From: Amnibacterium sp. CER49
GTDB taxonomy: Bacteria > Actinomycetota > Actinomycetes > Actinomycetales > Microbacteriaceae
Length of the DNA: 64,000 bases
Assembly: GCF_029846255.1 (NCBI RefSeq)
Contig: NZ_JARVWQ010000001.1
Span: 806,001-870,000, forward strand
Direction of reading: 5' to 3'
Numbering within the stretch: position 1 is the stretch's first letter; every line of letters begins with the position of its first letter. Under the pieces are notes generated by a model. That model had not been told where the DNA came from and did not search any database. It saw only the letters and a program-made list of their open reading frames with translations. Position numbers and translations under genes: made by a program. Of the stretch, positions 28,513 to 36,929 are shown one piece after another.

Positions 28513-29786
28513 CGCGCCGCCGCCGTCTGCTCGGCGCGCTCGACGACCGCCCTCGCTGCGGCGGGCCACGACAGCACGACGCGGGTGCCGGCGCCCGGCG
28601 CGGTGTCGATCTCGACCTCCGCGCCCGCGTGACGCGCGCGCTCGACGATCGAGACGCGGACGCCGAGCCGCTGGCTGCCGATCGCGGCGGGGTCGAACCC
28701 GCGGCCCGTGTCGGCCACCTCGACGCGCAGGGCGCCGTCACCGAGTCCCCGCACGACGACCGAGCGCGACAGGTCCTCGCCGCCCGCGTGCTTGACGCTG
28801 TTCATCATCGCCTGGGCGGCCGCGGCCGCGAGCGCGTCGGCGACCTCGGTGGGCAGCTCGACGCCGGCCGTGTCGTCGCTCGCGAAGGTGAAGCGGTCGG
28901 CGACGACCGCGGCCTCGTCACGGATGCGGGCGAGCAGACCGGAGAGCGGCACGCGCGGCCCGGTGCCGGCGGCGACGGTGGCGCGCGTCAGGTTGCCCAT
29001 CGCCTTCCGCGCCATCGTCGCGGCGAGCGCCGTGGCGTCGGGGGTGGTCGCGGCGGCCGCCGAGAGGAAGGTCGTGAGGACGGAGTCGTGCACGAGGGCG
29101 TCGGTCGCGACGCGCTCGGACTCCATCGCGAGGTCCGTCTGCGCGGCGGCGTAGCGCTGCAGCGCGTTGTTCTGCGCCTGATCGACGCTCGCCGCCGCGA
29201 GCCGCACCGCGACCGTGAGCACGAGCAGCACGATGTCGAGCGCGAAGGCGTAGACGGCGTCGAGCGTCGCGCGGAGCGCATCGACGTCGCCGCCGGCCGG
29301 CGACGAGCGCAGCACGCCGATCGAGACCGCGACGAGCAGCGCGTAGAGGGCGGGCACGCCCCAGCGGCGCCGCGCGACGACGACGAACCCGGCGGGCACG
29401 GTCGCGACCTGCACGATCCACGGCGTCTCGCCGTGCACGAGCCCGTCGTGCGGAGGCACCACGCTCGGCCACAGGGCGAGCGCGAGCAGGTAGGCGACGG
29501 CCGCGGTGAGGAAGATCGGCCGCGTCCACTGCCGCAGCACGGCCGCGAGGCCGGCGACGGTGATCGAGCCGAAGACGAGCAGCAGCACGGTGACGCCGAG
29601 CGGGGTCCCCGTGTACGACCACTGCCCGACCAGGGCGGGCACGCTCTGGAAGCTGAAGAGCACGCCGAACACGCTCATCGCGACGGCGAGGGTGACCTCG
29701 ACGCGGCGCGAGCCGACCGGCGAGACGAACACCCGGCCCCGATCCGGGACCGAGCGCTGCGCGCTGGGCGCCTGCTCAGTCGTCAT
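28509..29786 (-). CDS. sensor histidine kinase
   Basis: This 425-residue protein has about six membrane helices in residues 30-210, then a dimerisation region with a candidate phosphoacceptor His233 (ALVHDSVLTTFLSA). A HATPase domain follows, with N-box AQAMMNSVKHAGG and G-box VADTGRGFDPAAIG. It would autophosphorylate and pass the phosphate to the response regulator encoded just upstream, whose gene overlaps it by 11 nt. The signal is unknown. The second ATG (29786) was preferred over an upstream ATG at the ORF edge. Confidence 0.8.
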   Translation of the reverse strand: MTTEQAPSAQRSVPDRGRVFVSPVGSRRVEVTLAVAMSVFGVLFSFQSVPALVGQWSYTGTPLGVTVLLLVFGSITVAGLAAVLRQWTRPIFLTAAVAYLLALALWPSVVPPHDGLVHGETPWIVQVATVPAGFVVVARRRWGVPALYALLVAVSIGVLRSSPAGGDVDALRATLDAVYAFALDIVLLVLTVAVRLAAASVDQAQNNALQRYAAAQTDLAMESERVATDALVHDSVLTTFLSAAAATTPDATALAATMARKAMGNLTRATVAAGTGPRVPLSGLLARIRDEAAVVADRFTFASDDTAGVELPTEVADALAAAAAQAMMNSVKHAGGEDLSRSVVVRGLGDGALRVEVADTGRGFDPAAIGSQRLGVRVSIVERARHAGAEVEIDTAPGAGTRVVLSWPAAARAVVERAEQTAAAR

Positions 29787-30474
29787 CGTCGACCGCGTCC
29801 GCATCGAGGTTCGGCAGGATGCCGTCCTCGACCGCGCGGCGGAGCAGGTCGACCTTCGTCGGCGCGGGCCGGCCGACCTCGACGTACTTCACGCGGATGC
29901 GGTCGAGGTACTCGCGGACCGTCGACGGGGCGATGCCGAGCTGCTCGGCGACCATGCGCAGGGGCAGGCCCGACGCGTAGAGGTTCAGCACGTCGCGCTC
30001 GCGCCGGCCGAGCTGGGCCTTCGCGAACTCGACGTCTGCGTCGATCGCGCTCGCCCACTCGAGGTTGTTCAGCACGTCGCCGCGGGCGACGGTGCGGATG
30101 GCCGCCATGACGGTGGCGGTGGCGGCCGACTTCGGGATCACGCCGGCGGCACCGGCGGCGAGCGCCTCGCGGACGCCCGCGGCGCGGTCGGCGATCGAGT
30201 GCACGAGCACGGCGGCGCCGGTGGCCTGGATGGTCTTCACGTTGTCCGTGATGCTCGAGCCGTCGCCGAGCGAGAGGTCGAGCACGACGACGTCGCACTC
30301 GCGGCCCGCGAGCTTCGAGACGAGCTCGGCGACGGTGGCGCCCTCCTCGACGAAGGTGAAGCCCTCGCGCATGCAGGCGGCGAGGAGGCCGAGGCGGACG
30401 GACTCGTGGTCGTCGACCACGGCGACGCGGACGGTCTCGGTCGAGGTCTCGGTCGGATCGGTGGCGGTCATCAT
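29776..30474 (-). CDS. response regulator with LuxR-type DNA-binding domain
   Basis: This 232-residue NarL/FixJ-type regulator has a receiver domain with acidic pocket VVDDHES, phosphoacceptor Asp66 (VVVLDLSLGD) and the conserved Lys (VIPKSAAT). A C-terminal helix-turn-helix (RRERDVLNLYASGLPLRMVAEQLGIAPSTVREYLDRIRVKY) follows. Two tandem ATG codons start the gene; GGAG lies 7 nt upstream. It is the first gene of a three-gene operon with the kinase and a second sensor-like protein. Confidence 0.87.
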   Translation of the reverse strand: MMTATDPTETSTETVRVAVVDDHESVRLGLLAACMREGFTFVEEGATVAELVSKLAGRECDVVVLDLSLGDGSSITDNVKTIQATGAAVLVHSIADRAAGVREALAAGAAGVIPKSAATATVMAAIRTVARGDVLNNLEWASAIDADVEFAKAQLGRRERDVLNLYASGLPLRMVAEQLGIAPSTVREYLDRIRVKYVEVGRPAPTKVDLLRRAVEDGILPNLDADAVDDDD

Positions 30475-30502
30475 GTTCGGCTCCAGACGGACGGACGCGG
30501 GA

Positions 30503-30508
30503 AGTCTA
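30503..30508 (-). promoter_or_regulatory. -10 box (TAGACT) of the two-component operon
   Basis: TAGACT on the minus strand is 28 nt before the ATG pair, leaving a short leader with GGAG. Confidence 0.45.
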
Positions 30509-30554
30509 GGTCGCCGGGGGACAGGCTGGACCGTCCGGCACACCCCCAGCGCGA

Positions 30555-30587
30555 GGCGCTCCGCGACCCCAGTTCGGGGCGAGCGCC
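30555..30587 (-). terminator. terminator of the RNA methyltransferase gene
   Basis: The outer stem is GGCGCTC (30555-30561) with GAGCGCC (30581-30587); the inner stem is CCCC/GGGG. It begins 5 nt past the stop codon. Confidence 0.5.
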
Positions 30588-30591
30588 CGCC

Positions 30592-31815
30592 TCAGGCGCG
30601 CTCGAGCGTCGCGACGGCCTCGAGGTGGTGGGTGTTCGGGAACAGGTCGAACGCCTCGAGGCGCGCAGGCCGCCAGCCCGACTCGGCGAACGTGCGCAGG
30701 TCGCGGGCGAGCGCGACGGGGTCGCAGGCCACGTAGACGACGCGAGCGGGCTCGAGCCGCGCGATGGCGTGCACGACCGCGGCACCGGCGCCGGACCGGG
30801 GCGGGTCGAGCACGACGACGGCGCCCGGCCGGGCCTCCTGCTCGCCGTCGAGGAAGGCGTCGACCCGGGCGGCGACCGCGTGCGCGGCCGGGAGGTCGGC
30901 GAGGTTGTCGCGGGCGTGCCGGGAGGCCACCCCGTCGGCCTCCACGGTCGTGACGGCGGTCGCGGGGCCGCCCGCGTCCGCGAGGGCCGCGGCGAGCAGG
31001 CCGACCCCGCCGTAGAGGTCGAGGTGCGAAGCGGCGGGGTCGAGGCCGGCGGCGGCCCGCCTCACCGCGTCGCTCAGCACCGCGGCCGCGGCGGGGTGCA
31101 CCTGCCAGAAGCCGCGGGCGTCGAGCACGAAGCGCCGCTCCCCCACCCGCTCGACGACAGCGTCGTGGTGCGCGCGGTGCCCGGCGAGCAGGAAGGGCTC
31201 CCCCTCGCTCGGTGCGACGAGGTCGACGGCCTTCGCGCCGCCCGGGACCCGGCGCGGCAGCAGGGCCTCGAGCGGCTCGACGGCGAGCGGCAGGTCGGCG
31301 ACGGGCACGACGTGCCGGCTGCGGGCGGCGTACGGCCCGGGCCGGCCCGCGCGATCGACGTGCAGGCGGATGCGGGTGCGCGAGCGGGTGCCGTCCGAGC
31401 GGCCGGGAACGGCCCGCACCTCGGGCGCGAGCGCCGCCACGTCCTCCTCGGACAGGCCGCCGGTGCGCCGCAGGGCGTCGGTGAGGACCGTGGTCTTCAG
31501 CGCCCGCTGCCGCTCGGGGGCGATGTGACCGAACTCCGCGCCGCCCGCCCGCTCCACCGGGTCGCGGTCGAGCGACGCAGCGGTCCAGACGTGCGGTCGC
31601 CGGTCCGGCGACGCCTCGAGCACGGCGACCGTGTCGGCGCGGAGGAAGCGCTCGTGCCGGTCCTCGATGACCCGGGCGCGCACCCGCTCCCCCGGCAGGG
31701 TGTCCGCGACGAACACGACGCGGCCGTCGAGGTCCGCGACCGCCACGCCGCCGTGGGCGATGCGGAGCACGTCGAGCTCGAGCTCGCATCCCTCGAGCCG
31801 CTGCGGTTCCGCCAC
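30592..31815 (-). CDS. class I SAM-dependent RNA (uracil-C5) methyltransferase, TrmA/RlmD family
   Basis: This 407-residue enzyme has an N-terminal TRAM RNA-binding domain (residues about 5-65) and a C-terminal Rossmann methyltransferase. The SAM motif is LDLYGGVGLLAAAL, motif IV is VLDPPRSGAG, and the nucleophile motif is YVACDPVALARDL with Cys364. These define the tRNA/23S rRNA m5U methyltransferase family. The iron-sulfur cysteines of the E. coli RlmD type are not visible, so the exact target base is undecided. The start is GTG at 31815. It is divergent from maf by 40 nt. Confidence 0.83.
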   Translation of the reverse strand: MAEPQRLEGCELELDVLRIAHGGVAVADLDGRVVFVADTLPGERVRARVIEDRHERFLRADTVAVLEASPDRRPHVWTAASLDRDPVERAGGAEFGHIAPERQRALKTTVLTDALRRTGGLSEEDVAALAPEVRAVPGRSDGTRSRTRIRLHVDRAGRPGPYAARSRHVVPVADLPLAVEPLEALLPRRVPGGAKAVDLVAPSEGEPFLLAGHRAHHDAVVERVGERRFVLDARGFWQVHPAAAAVLSDAVRRAAAGLDPAASHLDLYGGVGLLAAALADAGGPATAVTTVEADGVASRHARDNLADLPAAHAVAARVDAFLDGEQEARPGAVVVLDPPRSGAGAAVVHAIARLEPARVVYVACDPVALARDLRTFAESGWRPARLEAFDLFPNTHHLEAVATLERA

Positions 31816-31843
31816 GGGTCCACCTCAGCACATCGTGCGTCAC

Positions 31844-31849
31844 TACCGT
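31844..31849 (+). promoter_or_regulatory. leaderless -10 box (TACCGT) of maf
   Basis: TACCGT ends 6 nt before the ATG at 31856. Confidence 0.5.
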
Positions 31850-31855
31850 GACGGG

Positions 31856-32509
31856 ATGCGTCTCGTGCTCGCGTCCACCTCGCCCGCGCGGCTCGCCCTG
31901 CTCCGCGCCGCGGGCATCGAGCCGGACGTGCGGCCGTCCGAGGTCGACGAGCCCGCAGCGGTCCGCGCGGCCGAGGAGGCCGCCGGTGCCCCGCTGCCCG
32001 CGGCCGAGATGGTGCAGCTGCTCGCGCGAGCCAAGGCCGAAGCCGTCGCAGCGACGCTGCCGCGCTCCGACGCGCTCGTGCTCGGCGGCGACTCGGCGTT
32101 CGTCTACGACGGCCGCATCCACGGCAAGCCCGGCACCGCCGAGGCGGCGCTGCGGCGGTGGCGGGAGCAGCGCGGCCGCTCCGGCGTCCTGCACTCCGGG
32201 CACTGGCTGATCGACCTGCGGGACGGCAGCGGCGCGGGCGTCGGCACGAGCGCGCTCGTCGAGTTCGCCGACGACCTCGATGACGACGAGCTCGCCGCCT
32301 ACGTCGCGACCGGCGAGCCCCTCGCCGTCGCGGGCGCGTTCACGATCGACGGCCTCGCAGGACCCTTCGTCCGCCGCATCGAGGGCGACCCGTCGACGGT
32401 CGTCGGGCTCTCGCTGCCGGCGCTGCGCGACCTGGTCCGCGCCGCCGGGGTGGCGTGGCCGGACCTCTGGCGGCCGGAGCTGCGGCGCGCCCGTCGTCCC
32501 GCGCTGTAG
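31856..32509 (+). CDS. Maf-like nucleoside triphosphate pyrophosphatase
   Basis: This 217-residue protein begins MRLVLASTSPARLALLRAAGI, the Maf substrate-loop signature. It carries LGGDSAFVYDGRIHGKPGT and a late GPFVRRIEGDPSTVVGLSLPAL segment. Maf proteins hydrolyse non-canonical or dTTP/UTP nucleotides to monophosphates. It is preceded by a leaderless TACCGT promoter and followed after 93 nt by the carboxylase alpha gene, a common neighbourhood in this family. Confidence 0.9.
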   Translation: MRLVLASTSPARLALLRAAGIEPDVRPSEVDEPAAVRAAEEAAGAPLPAAEMVQLLARAKAEAVAATLPRSDALVLGGDSAFVYDGRIHGKPGTAEAALRRWREQRGRSGVLHSGHWLIDLRDGSGAGVGTSALVEFADDLDDDELAAYVATGEPLAVAGAFTIDGLAGPFVRRIEGDPSTVVGLSLPALRDLVRAAGVAWPDLWRPELRRARRPAL

Positions 32510-32588
32510 CCGTCCGCTTGTAGGCCTTCCACCGCCGATCGGAGGGAGGTCTGTGCCGAGGCACCAAACGGACACCCTGCGTGGTGGT

Positions 32589-32594
32589 TACAGT
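32589..32594 (+). promoter_or_regulatory. -10 box (TACAGT) of the carboxylase alpha gene
   Basis: TACAGT ends 8 nt before the ATG at 32603; GAGGAA between them could also serve as a Shine-Dalgarno site. Confidence 0.5.
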
Positions 32595-32602
32595 GAGGAA
32601 TC

Positions 32603-34408
32603 ATGACGTCGGAGCAGCGCCGGATCACGAAGGTGCTGATCGCCAACCGCGGAGAGATCGCCGTCCGGGTCATCCGGGCCGCGCGGGACGCGGGCATCGC
32701 GTCCGTCGCCGTGTACGCCGATCAGGACCGCGACGCCCGGCACGTGCGTCTCGCCGACGAGGCGTACGCACTGAACGGCACCACGAGTGCCGAGACCTAC
32801 CTCGTGATCGACAAGCTGCTCTCCGTGGCGCGGCGCAGCGGCGCGGACGCCGTGCACCCGGGCTACGGGTTCCTCTCCGAGCGCGCGGACTTCGCGCAGG
32901 CGGTGATCGACGCCGGGCTGATCTGGATCGGTCCGCCGCCCGCCGCGATCGACGCGCTCGGCGACAAGGTCACCGCGCGGCACGTCGCGGAGCGCGTCGG
33001 CGCCCCGCTCGCGCCCGGCACCCTGAACCCGGTCGAGACCGCCGACGAGGTCGTCGCGTTCGCCGACGAGGTCGGGCTGCCCATCGCCATCAAGGCCGCC
33101 TTCGGCGGCGGCGGCCGCGGCCTGAAGGTCGCCCGCACCCGCGAGGAGATCCCCGAGCTCTTCGAGTCGGCGACCCGCGAGGCGGTCGCTGCCTTCGGCC
33201 GCGGCGAGTGCTTCGTCGAGAAGTACCTCGACAAGCCGCGCCACGTCGAGACGCAGTGCCTCGCCGACTCCTTCGGCAAGGTGGTCGTCGTCTCGACCCG
33301 CGACTGCTCGCTGCAGCGCCGGCACCAGAAGCTCGTCGAGGAGGCGCCCGCGCCGTTCCTCACCGACGCGCAGCGCGACCTGCTCTACTCCGCCTCCAAG
33401 GCGATCCTCGCCGACGTCGGCTACATCGGCGCCGGCACCTGCGAGTTCCTCGTGGGCGCCGACGGCACGGTGTCGTTCCTCGAGGTGAACACGCGGCTGC
33501 AGGTCGAGCACTGCGTGTCCGAGGAGGTCACCGGCCTCGACCTCGTTCGCGAGCAGTTCCGCATCGCCGAGGGCCGTCCGATCGGCTTCGACGACCCGGT
33601 GCCGCACGGCCACTCGATCGAGTTCCGCATCAACGGCGAGGACCCGGGCCGAGGCTTCCTGCCCTCCCCCGGTCCCGTGCAGGCGTTCCGCGTGCCGGGC
33701 GGCCCCGGGGTCCGCGTCGACTCCGGCGTCACCACCGGTGACGTCGTCTCCGGCTCGTTCGACTCGATGCTCGCGAAGCTCGTCGTCACGGGCTCGACCC
33801 GCGAGGAGGCGCTCGCACGGTCGCGCCGCGCGCTCGCCGAGTTCGAGGTCGCCGGGTTGCCGACGGTCATCCCGTTCCACCGCGCCGTGGTGCGCGACCC
33901 CGCGTTCACCGCCGAGGACGGGCGCTTCACCGTGCACACGCGGTGGATCGAGACCGAGTTCGCCAACACGCTCGAGCCGTGGAGCGGCTCGCTCGGCGAC
34001 CAGGACGCCATCGCCGCGCCCGACGACCGGCATCGCGTCACGGTCGAGGTGAACGGCAAGCGCATCGAGGTGTCGCTGCCCGCCGCGCTCGCCCGCGGCG
34101 AGGTGCAGGCCGCGCCCGCGCCGCCGCCCCGCCGTCGCGCCGCCGCCGGTCGTGCGACCGCCGCGACGGGCAACGCGGTGAAGGCGCCGATGCAGGCCAC
34201 CGTCGTCAAGGTGGCGGTCGAGCCCGGCCAGCGCGTGGTCACGGGCGACCTCGTCGCCGTCCTCGAGGCGATGAAGATGGAGCAGCCGCTCACCGCGCAC
34301 CGCGACGGCGTCGTCGGCACGGTGTCGGCGACGGCCGGCACGACGGTCTCCTCCGGCACGGTGCTGCTCGAGATCCTCGACGAGGCCCCGGTCCCTGCCA
34401 ACGCCTGA
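32603..34408 (+). CDS. acyl-CoA carboxylase alpha subunit (biotin carboxylase + biotin carrier)
   Basis: This 601-residue protein combines biotin carboxylase (residues 1-450) and biotin carboxyl carrier (about 525-601) domains. Visible signatures are [40 protein letters not shown] (ATP-grasp loop), [25 protein letters not shown] and the biotinylation site EAMKME with Lys558. It charges its own biotin with CO2 for the beta subunit encoded at 25325. BirA at 24493 should biotinylate it. It stands alone and ends at nested palindrome E. Confidence 0.95.
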   Translation: MTSEQRRITKVLIANRGEIAVRVIRAARDAGIASVAVYADQDRDARHVRLADEAYALNGTTSAETYLVIDKLLSVARRSGADAVHPGYGFLSERADFAQAVIDAGLIWIGPPPAAIDALGDKVTARHVAERVGAPLAPGTLNPVETADEVVAFADEVGLPIAIKAAFGGGGRGLKVARTREEIPELFESATREAVAAFGRGECFVEKYLDKPRHVETQCLADSFGKVVVVSTRDCSLQRRHQKLVEEAPAPFLTDAQRDLLYSASKAILADVGYIGAGTCEFLVGADGTVSFLEVNTRLQVEHCVSEEVTGLDLVREQFRIAEGRPIGFDDPVPHGHSIEFRINGEDPGRGFLPSPGPVQAFRVPGGPGVRVDSGVTTGDVVSGSFDSMLAKLVVTGSTREEALARSRRALAEFEVAGLPTVIPFHRAVVRDPAFTAEDGRFTVHTRWIETEFANTLEPWSGSLGDQDAIAAPDDRHRVTVEVNGKRIEVSLPAALARGEVQAAPAPPPRRRAAAGRATAATGNAVKAPMQATVVKVAVEPGQRVVTGDLVAVLEAMKMEQPLTAHRDGVVGTVSATAGTTVSSGTVLLEILDEAPVPANA

Positions 34409-34420
34409 CCGGCGCTGCAC

Positions 34421-34540
34421 TCGCGGATCCGGAGATCTCTCGCGGATCCGGAGTTCCTGACCGACACGCCGCCGCCGGAGCCGCACCAGCGGCGTGTCGC
34501 CGGCTTCTTCCGGATCCGCGCAAGGAATCCGGATCCGCGA
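34421..34540. repeat. gene-less nested palindrome (repeat E) between convergent genes
   Basis: This 120-bp element has three nested pairs of inverted arms. The outer arms are TCGCGGATCCGGA (34421-34433) and its exact inverse (34528-34540). The same unit is repeated at 34440-34452 against 34509-34520. The core is CGACACGCCGC (34462-34472) against its inverse (34489-34499). The topology, two direct copies followed by two inverted copies, is that of the DUF559-cassette repeats. It fills the gap between two stop codons, so it may also terminate both transcripts. Confidence 0.75.
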
Positions 34541-34555
34541 AGGTGAGCGTCCGGG

Positions 34556-35992
34556 TCAGGCGACGATGTGCATCGCCCGCGCCGCGTCGGTGATCGCGCC
34601 CGACAGCGACGGGTAGACGCTGAAGGCCCGCGCGAGCTGGTCGACGGTGAGGCGGTGCTCGACGGCGAGCGTGATCGGCAGGATCAGCTCGCTCGCCCGC
34701 GGCGCCGCGATGACGCCGCCGATCACGGTGCCCGAACCGGTGCGCGCGAACAGCTTCACGAAGCCGTCGGAGACGCCCTGCATCTTCGCGCGCGGGTTCG
34801 ACGAGAGCGGCAGCTTGTAGACCTCGCCCTGCGCGATGCCGTCCTCGATCTGCTTCTGCGACCAGCCGACCGTCGCGATCTCGGGCTGGGTGAAGACGTT
34901 CGAGCTGACGTTGCGCAGCTCGAGCGGGTTCACCGCGTCACCGAGCGCGTGGAAGACCGCGGTGCGGCCCTGCATCGAGGCGACGGAGGCGAGCGGCAGC
35001 GACGTGGTGCAGTCCCCGGCCGCGTACACGGACGGCCGCGAGGTCGAGGCGACGCGGTTCACGCGGATGTGGCCGGACGGCACGAGCTGCACGCCCGCCT
35101 CCTCGAGGCCGAGGCCCGCGGTGTTCGGCACCGAGCCGACCGCCATGAGGCAGTGGCTGCCACGGATCTCGCGGCCGTCGGACAGCTCGGCGACGACCTC
35201 GTCGCCGTCGCGGCGGACCGAGACGGCACGGCTGCGGGACAGGATGTGCATGCCGCCGCGGGTGAAGACGTCCTCGAGCAGCGCGGCCGCGTCGGCGTCC
35301 TCGCCGGGCAGCACGCGGTCGCGGCTCGACACGAGCGTCACCTCGCTGCCGAGCGCGAGGTAGGCGGAGGCGAACTCGGCGCCCGTGACGCCGGAGCCGA
35401 CGACGATGAGGTGCTCCGGCACCTCCTCGAGCTCGTACAGCTGCGTCCACGTGAGGATCCGCTCGCCGTCGGGCTGCGCCGACGGCAGGCGGCGCGGGCT
35501 CGCGCCGACCGCGACGACGATCGTGTCGGCCTCGATCTCGTCGAAGTCGGTGGCGGTGCGGCCGCGCCCCGTCGAGACGACGACCCGGCTCGGTCCGTCG
35601 AGACGCCCCTCGCCGATGACGATGCGCACGCCGGCCTGCTCGATGGTGCGGCGCATGTCGTCGGACTGCTGCCGCGCGAGCGCCCGGAGGCGGCGGTTGA
35701 CCGCGCCGAGGTTGACCGCCACGTCGGGTCGCGCCGCACGTCCGGACTCGTTCGGCAGGAAGAACTGCACGCCGAGGTCGGAGGCGCCGGGCACGGCGCC
35801 GCTCGCCTCGGCGGTGGCGATGAGCGTCTTCGAGGGCACCACGTCGGTGAGCACGGCGGATCCGCCCACCCCGACCCGCTCGACGAGGGTCACGTCGGCG
35901 CCGAGCTGCGCGCCGGCGAGGGCCGCCTCGTAGCCACCGGGGCCGCCGCCCAGCACCGCGATGCGCTGCTTGCGCTCGAACTCGTACGCCAT
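34556..35992 (-). CDS. LpdA-type NAD(P)H quinone reductase / flavoprotein disulfide reductase homologue
   Basis: This 478-residue protein has the two-dinucleotide-binding plus dimerisation layout of dihydrolipoamide dehydrogenases: VLGGGPGGYEAA for FAD, VVGSGVTGAEFAS for NAD(P), YAAGDCT, and a C-terminal interface. The redox disulfide motif is absent: residues 43-55 read GGSAVLTDVVPSK, with Ala46 and Val51 where the cysteines should be. Mycobacterial LpdA lacks the same cysteines and acts as a quinone reductase, so that function is inferred here. The ATG start at 35992 is divergent from the phosphorylase gene. Confidence 0.85.
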   Translation of the reverse strand: MAYEFERKQRIAVLGGGPGGYEAALAGAQLGADVTLVERVGVGGSAVLTDVVPSKTLIATAEASGAVPGASDLGVQFFLPNESGRAARPDVAVNLGAVNRRLRALARQQSDDMRRTIEQAGVRIVIGEGRLDGPSRVVVSTGRGRTATDFDEIEADTIVVAVGASPRRLPSAQPDGERILTWTQLYELEEVPEHLIVVGSGVTGAEFASAYLALGSEVTLVSSRDRVLPGEDADAAALLEDVFTRGGMHILSRSRAVSVRRDGDEVVAELSDGREIRGSHCLMAVGSVPNTAGLGLEEAGVQLVPSGHIRVNRVASTSRPSVYAAGDCTTSLPLASVASMQGRTAVFHALGDAVNPLELRNVSSNVFTQPEIATVGWSQKQIEDGIAQGEVYKLPLSSNPRAKMQGVSDGFVKLFARTGSGTVIGGVIAAPRASELILPITLAVEHRLTVDQLARAFSVYPSLSGAITDAARAMHIVA

Positions 35993-36068
35993 GCCCCCAT
36001 TCTTCCGGGTGGAGCCGCGGCGTCGCGCGGACGGGCCGCGAGCCGGGCCGATCAGCGCCGTCTCTCCC

Positions 36069-36074
36069 TAGGCT
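36069..36074 (+). promoter_or_regulatory. leaderless -10 box (TAGGCT) of the PNP operon
   Basis: TAGGCT ends 6 nt before the ATG at 36081. Confidence 0.6.
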
Positions 36075-36080
36075 GGCGGC

Positions 36081-36929
36081 ATGGCCGAGCCCTCCCTCGA
36101 CGATCTCGAGACCCCGCCCACCGCCGTCGCCGAGCTGGCCGCCGCCGCGCTCACCGAGCGCACGGGCGTCGAGCGCCACGACCTCGCGCTCACGCTCGGC
36201 AGCGGCTGGGGCGCCGCCGCACGGCGGCTCGGCGAGGTCGTCGCCGAGGTGCCCGCCGCCGACGTGCCGGGCTTCAGCGTCTCCGGCGTGCCGGGACACC
36301 CGGGCACCCTCACCTCGATCGCGCTGCCGAACGGCCTGCACGCCCTCGTGATCGGTGCGCGGACGCACTTCTACGAGGGCCGCGGCGTCCGACGCGTCGT
36401 GCACAGCGTGCGCACCGCGGCCGTCGCGGGCGCGCGGGTGATGGTGCTGACGAACGGCGCCGGGGGCATCGACCCCGCCTGGGCGCCGGGCACCCCGGTG
36501 CTCATCCGTGACCACATCAACCTCACCGCGGCGTCGCCGCTCGAGGGACCGACGTTCGTCGACCTCACGGACCTCTACTCGGCCCGCCTCCGCGGCCTCG
36601 CGCAGGAGGTGGACCCGTCGCTCGCCGAGGGCGTCTACGTGCAGTTCCGCGGACCGCACTACGAGACGCCCGCGGAGGTGGCGATGGCGCGCACGATCGG
36701 CGGCTCGATCGTCGGCATGTCGACCGCGCTCGAGGCGATCGCCGCCCGGGAGGCGGGCCTCGAGGTGCTCGGCCTCTCGCTCATCACGAACGCCGCGGCG
36801 GGCGTCACGGACCAGCCGCTCAGCCATGCGGAGGTGCTCGCCGCGGGCCGCGAGGCCGAGCCGCGGCTCGCCGACCTGCTCGCCCGCATCGTCGACCGCG
36901 TCGCCCGCGACCTGGCGGCCCGGCCGTGA
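36081..36929 (+). CDS. purine-nucleoside phosphorylase
   Basis: This 282-residue trimeric-type (PNP/MTAP family) enzyme splits purine nucleosides with phosphate to free base and (deoxy)ribose-1-phosphate. It shows LTLGSGWGAAARRL (phosphate loop), GVPGHPGT, GARTHFYEGRG, LTNGAGGIDPAW, FRGPHYETPAEVAM and VGMSTALEAIAAREAG, all at normal spacing. The stop overlaps the next gene by 4 nt, linking it to a PGM2-type mutase that could use its sugar-1-phosphate product. Confidence 0.92.
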   Translation: MAEPSLDDLETPPTAVAELAAAALTERTGVERHDLALTLGSGWGAAARRLGEVVAEVPAADVPGFSVSGVPGHPGTLTSIALPNGLHALVIGARTHFYEGRGVRRVVHSVRTAAVAGARVMVLTNGAGGIDPAWAPGTPVLIRDHINLTAASPLEGPTFVDLTDLYSARLRGLAQEVDPSLAEGVYVQFRGPHYETPAEVAMARTIGGSIVGMSTALEAIAAREAGLEVLGLSLITNAAAGVTDQPLSHAEVLAAGREAEPRLADLLARIVDRVARDLAARP

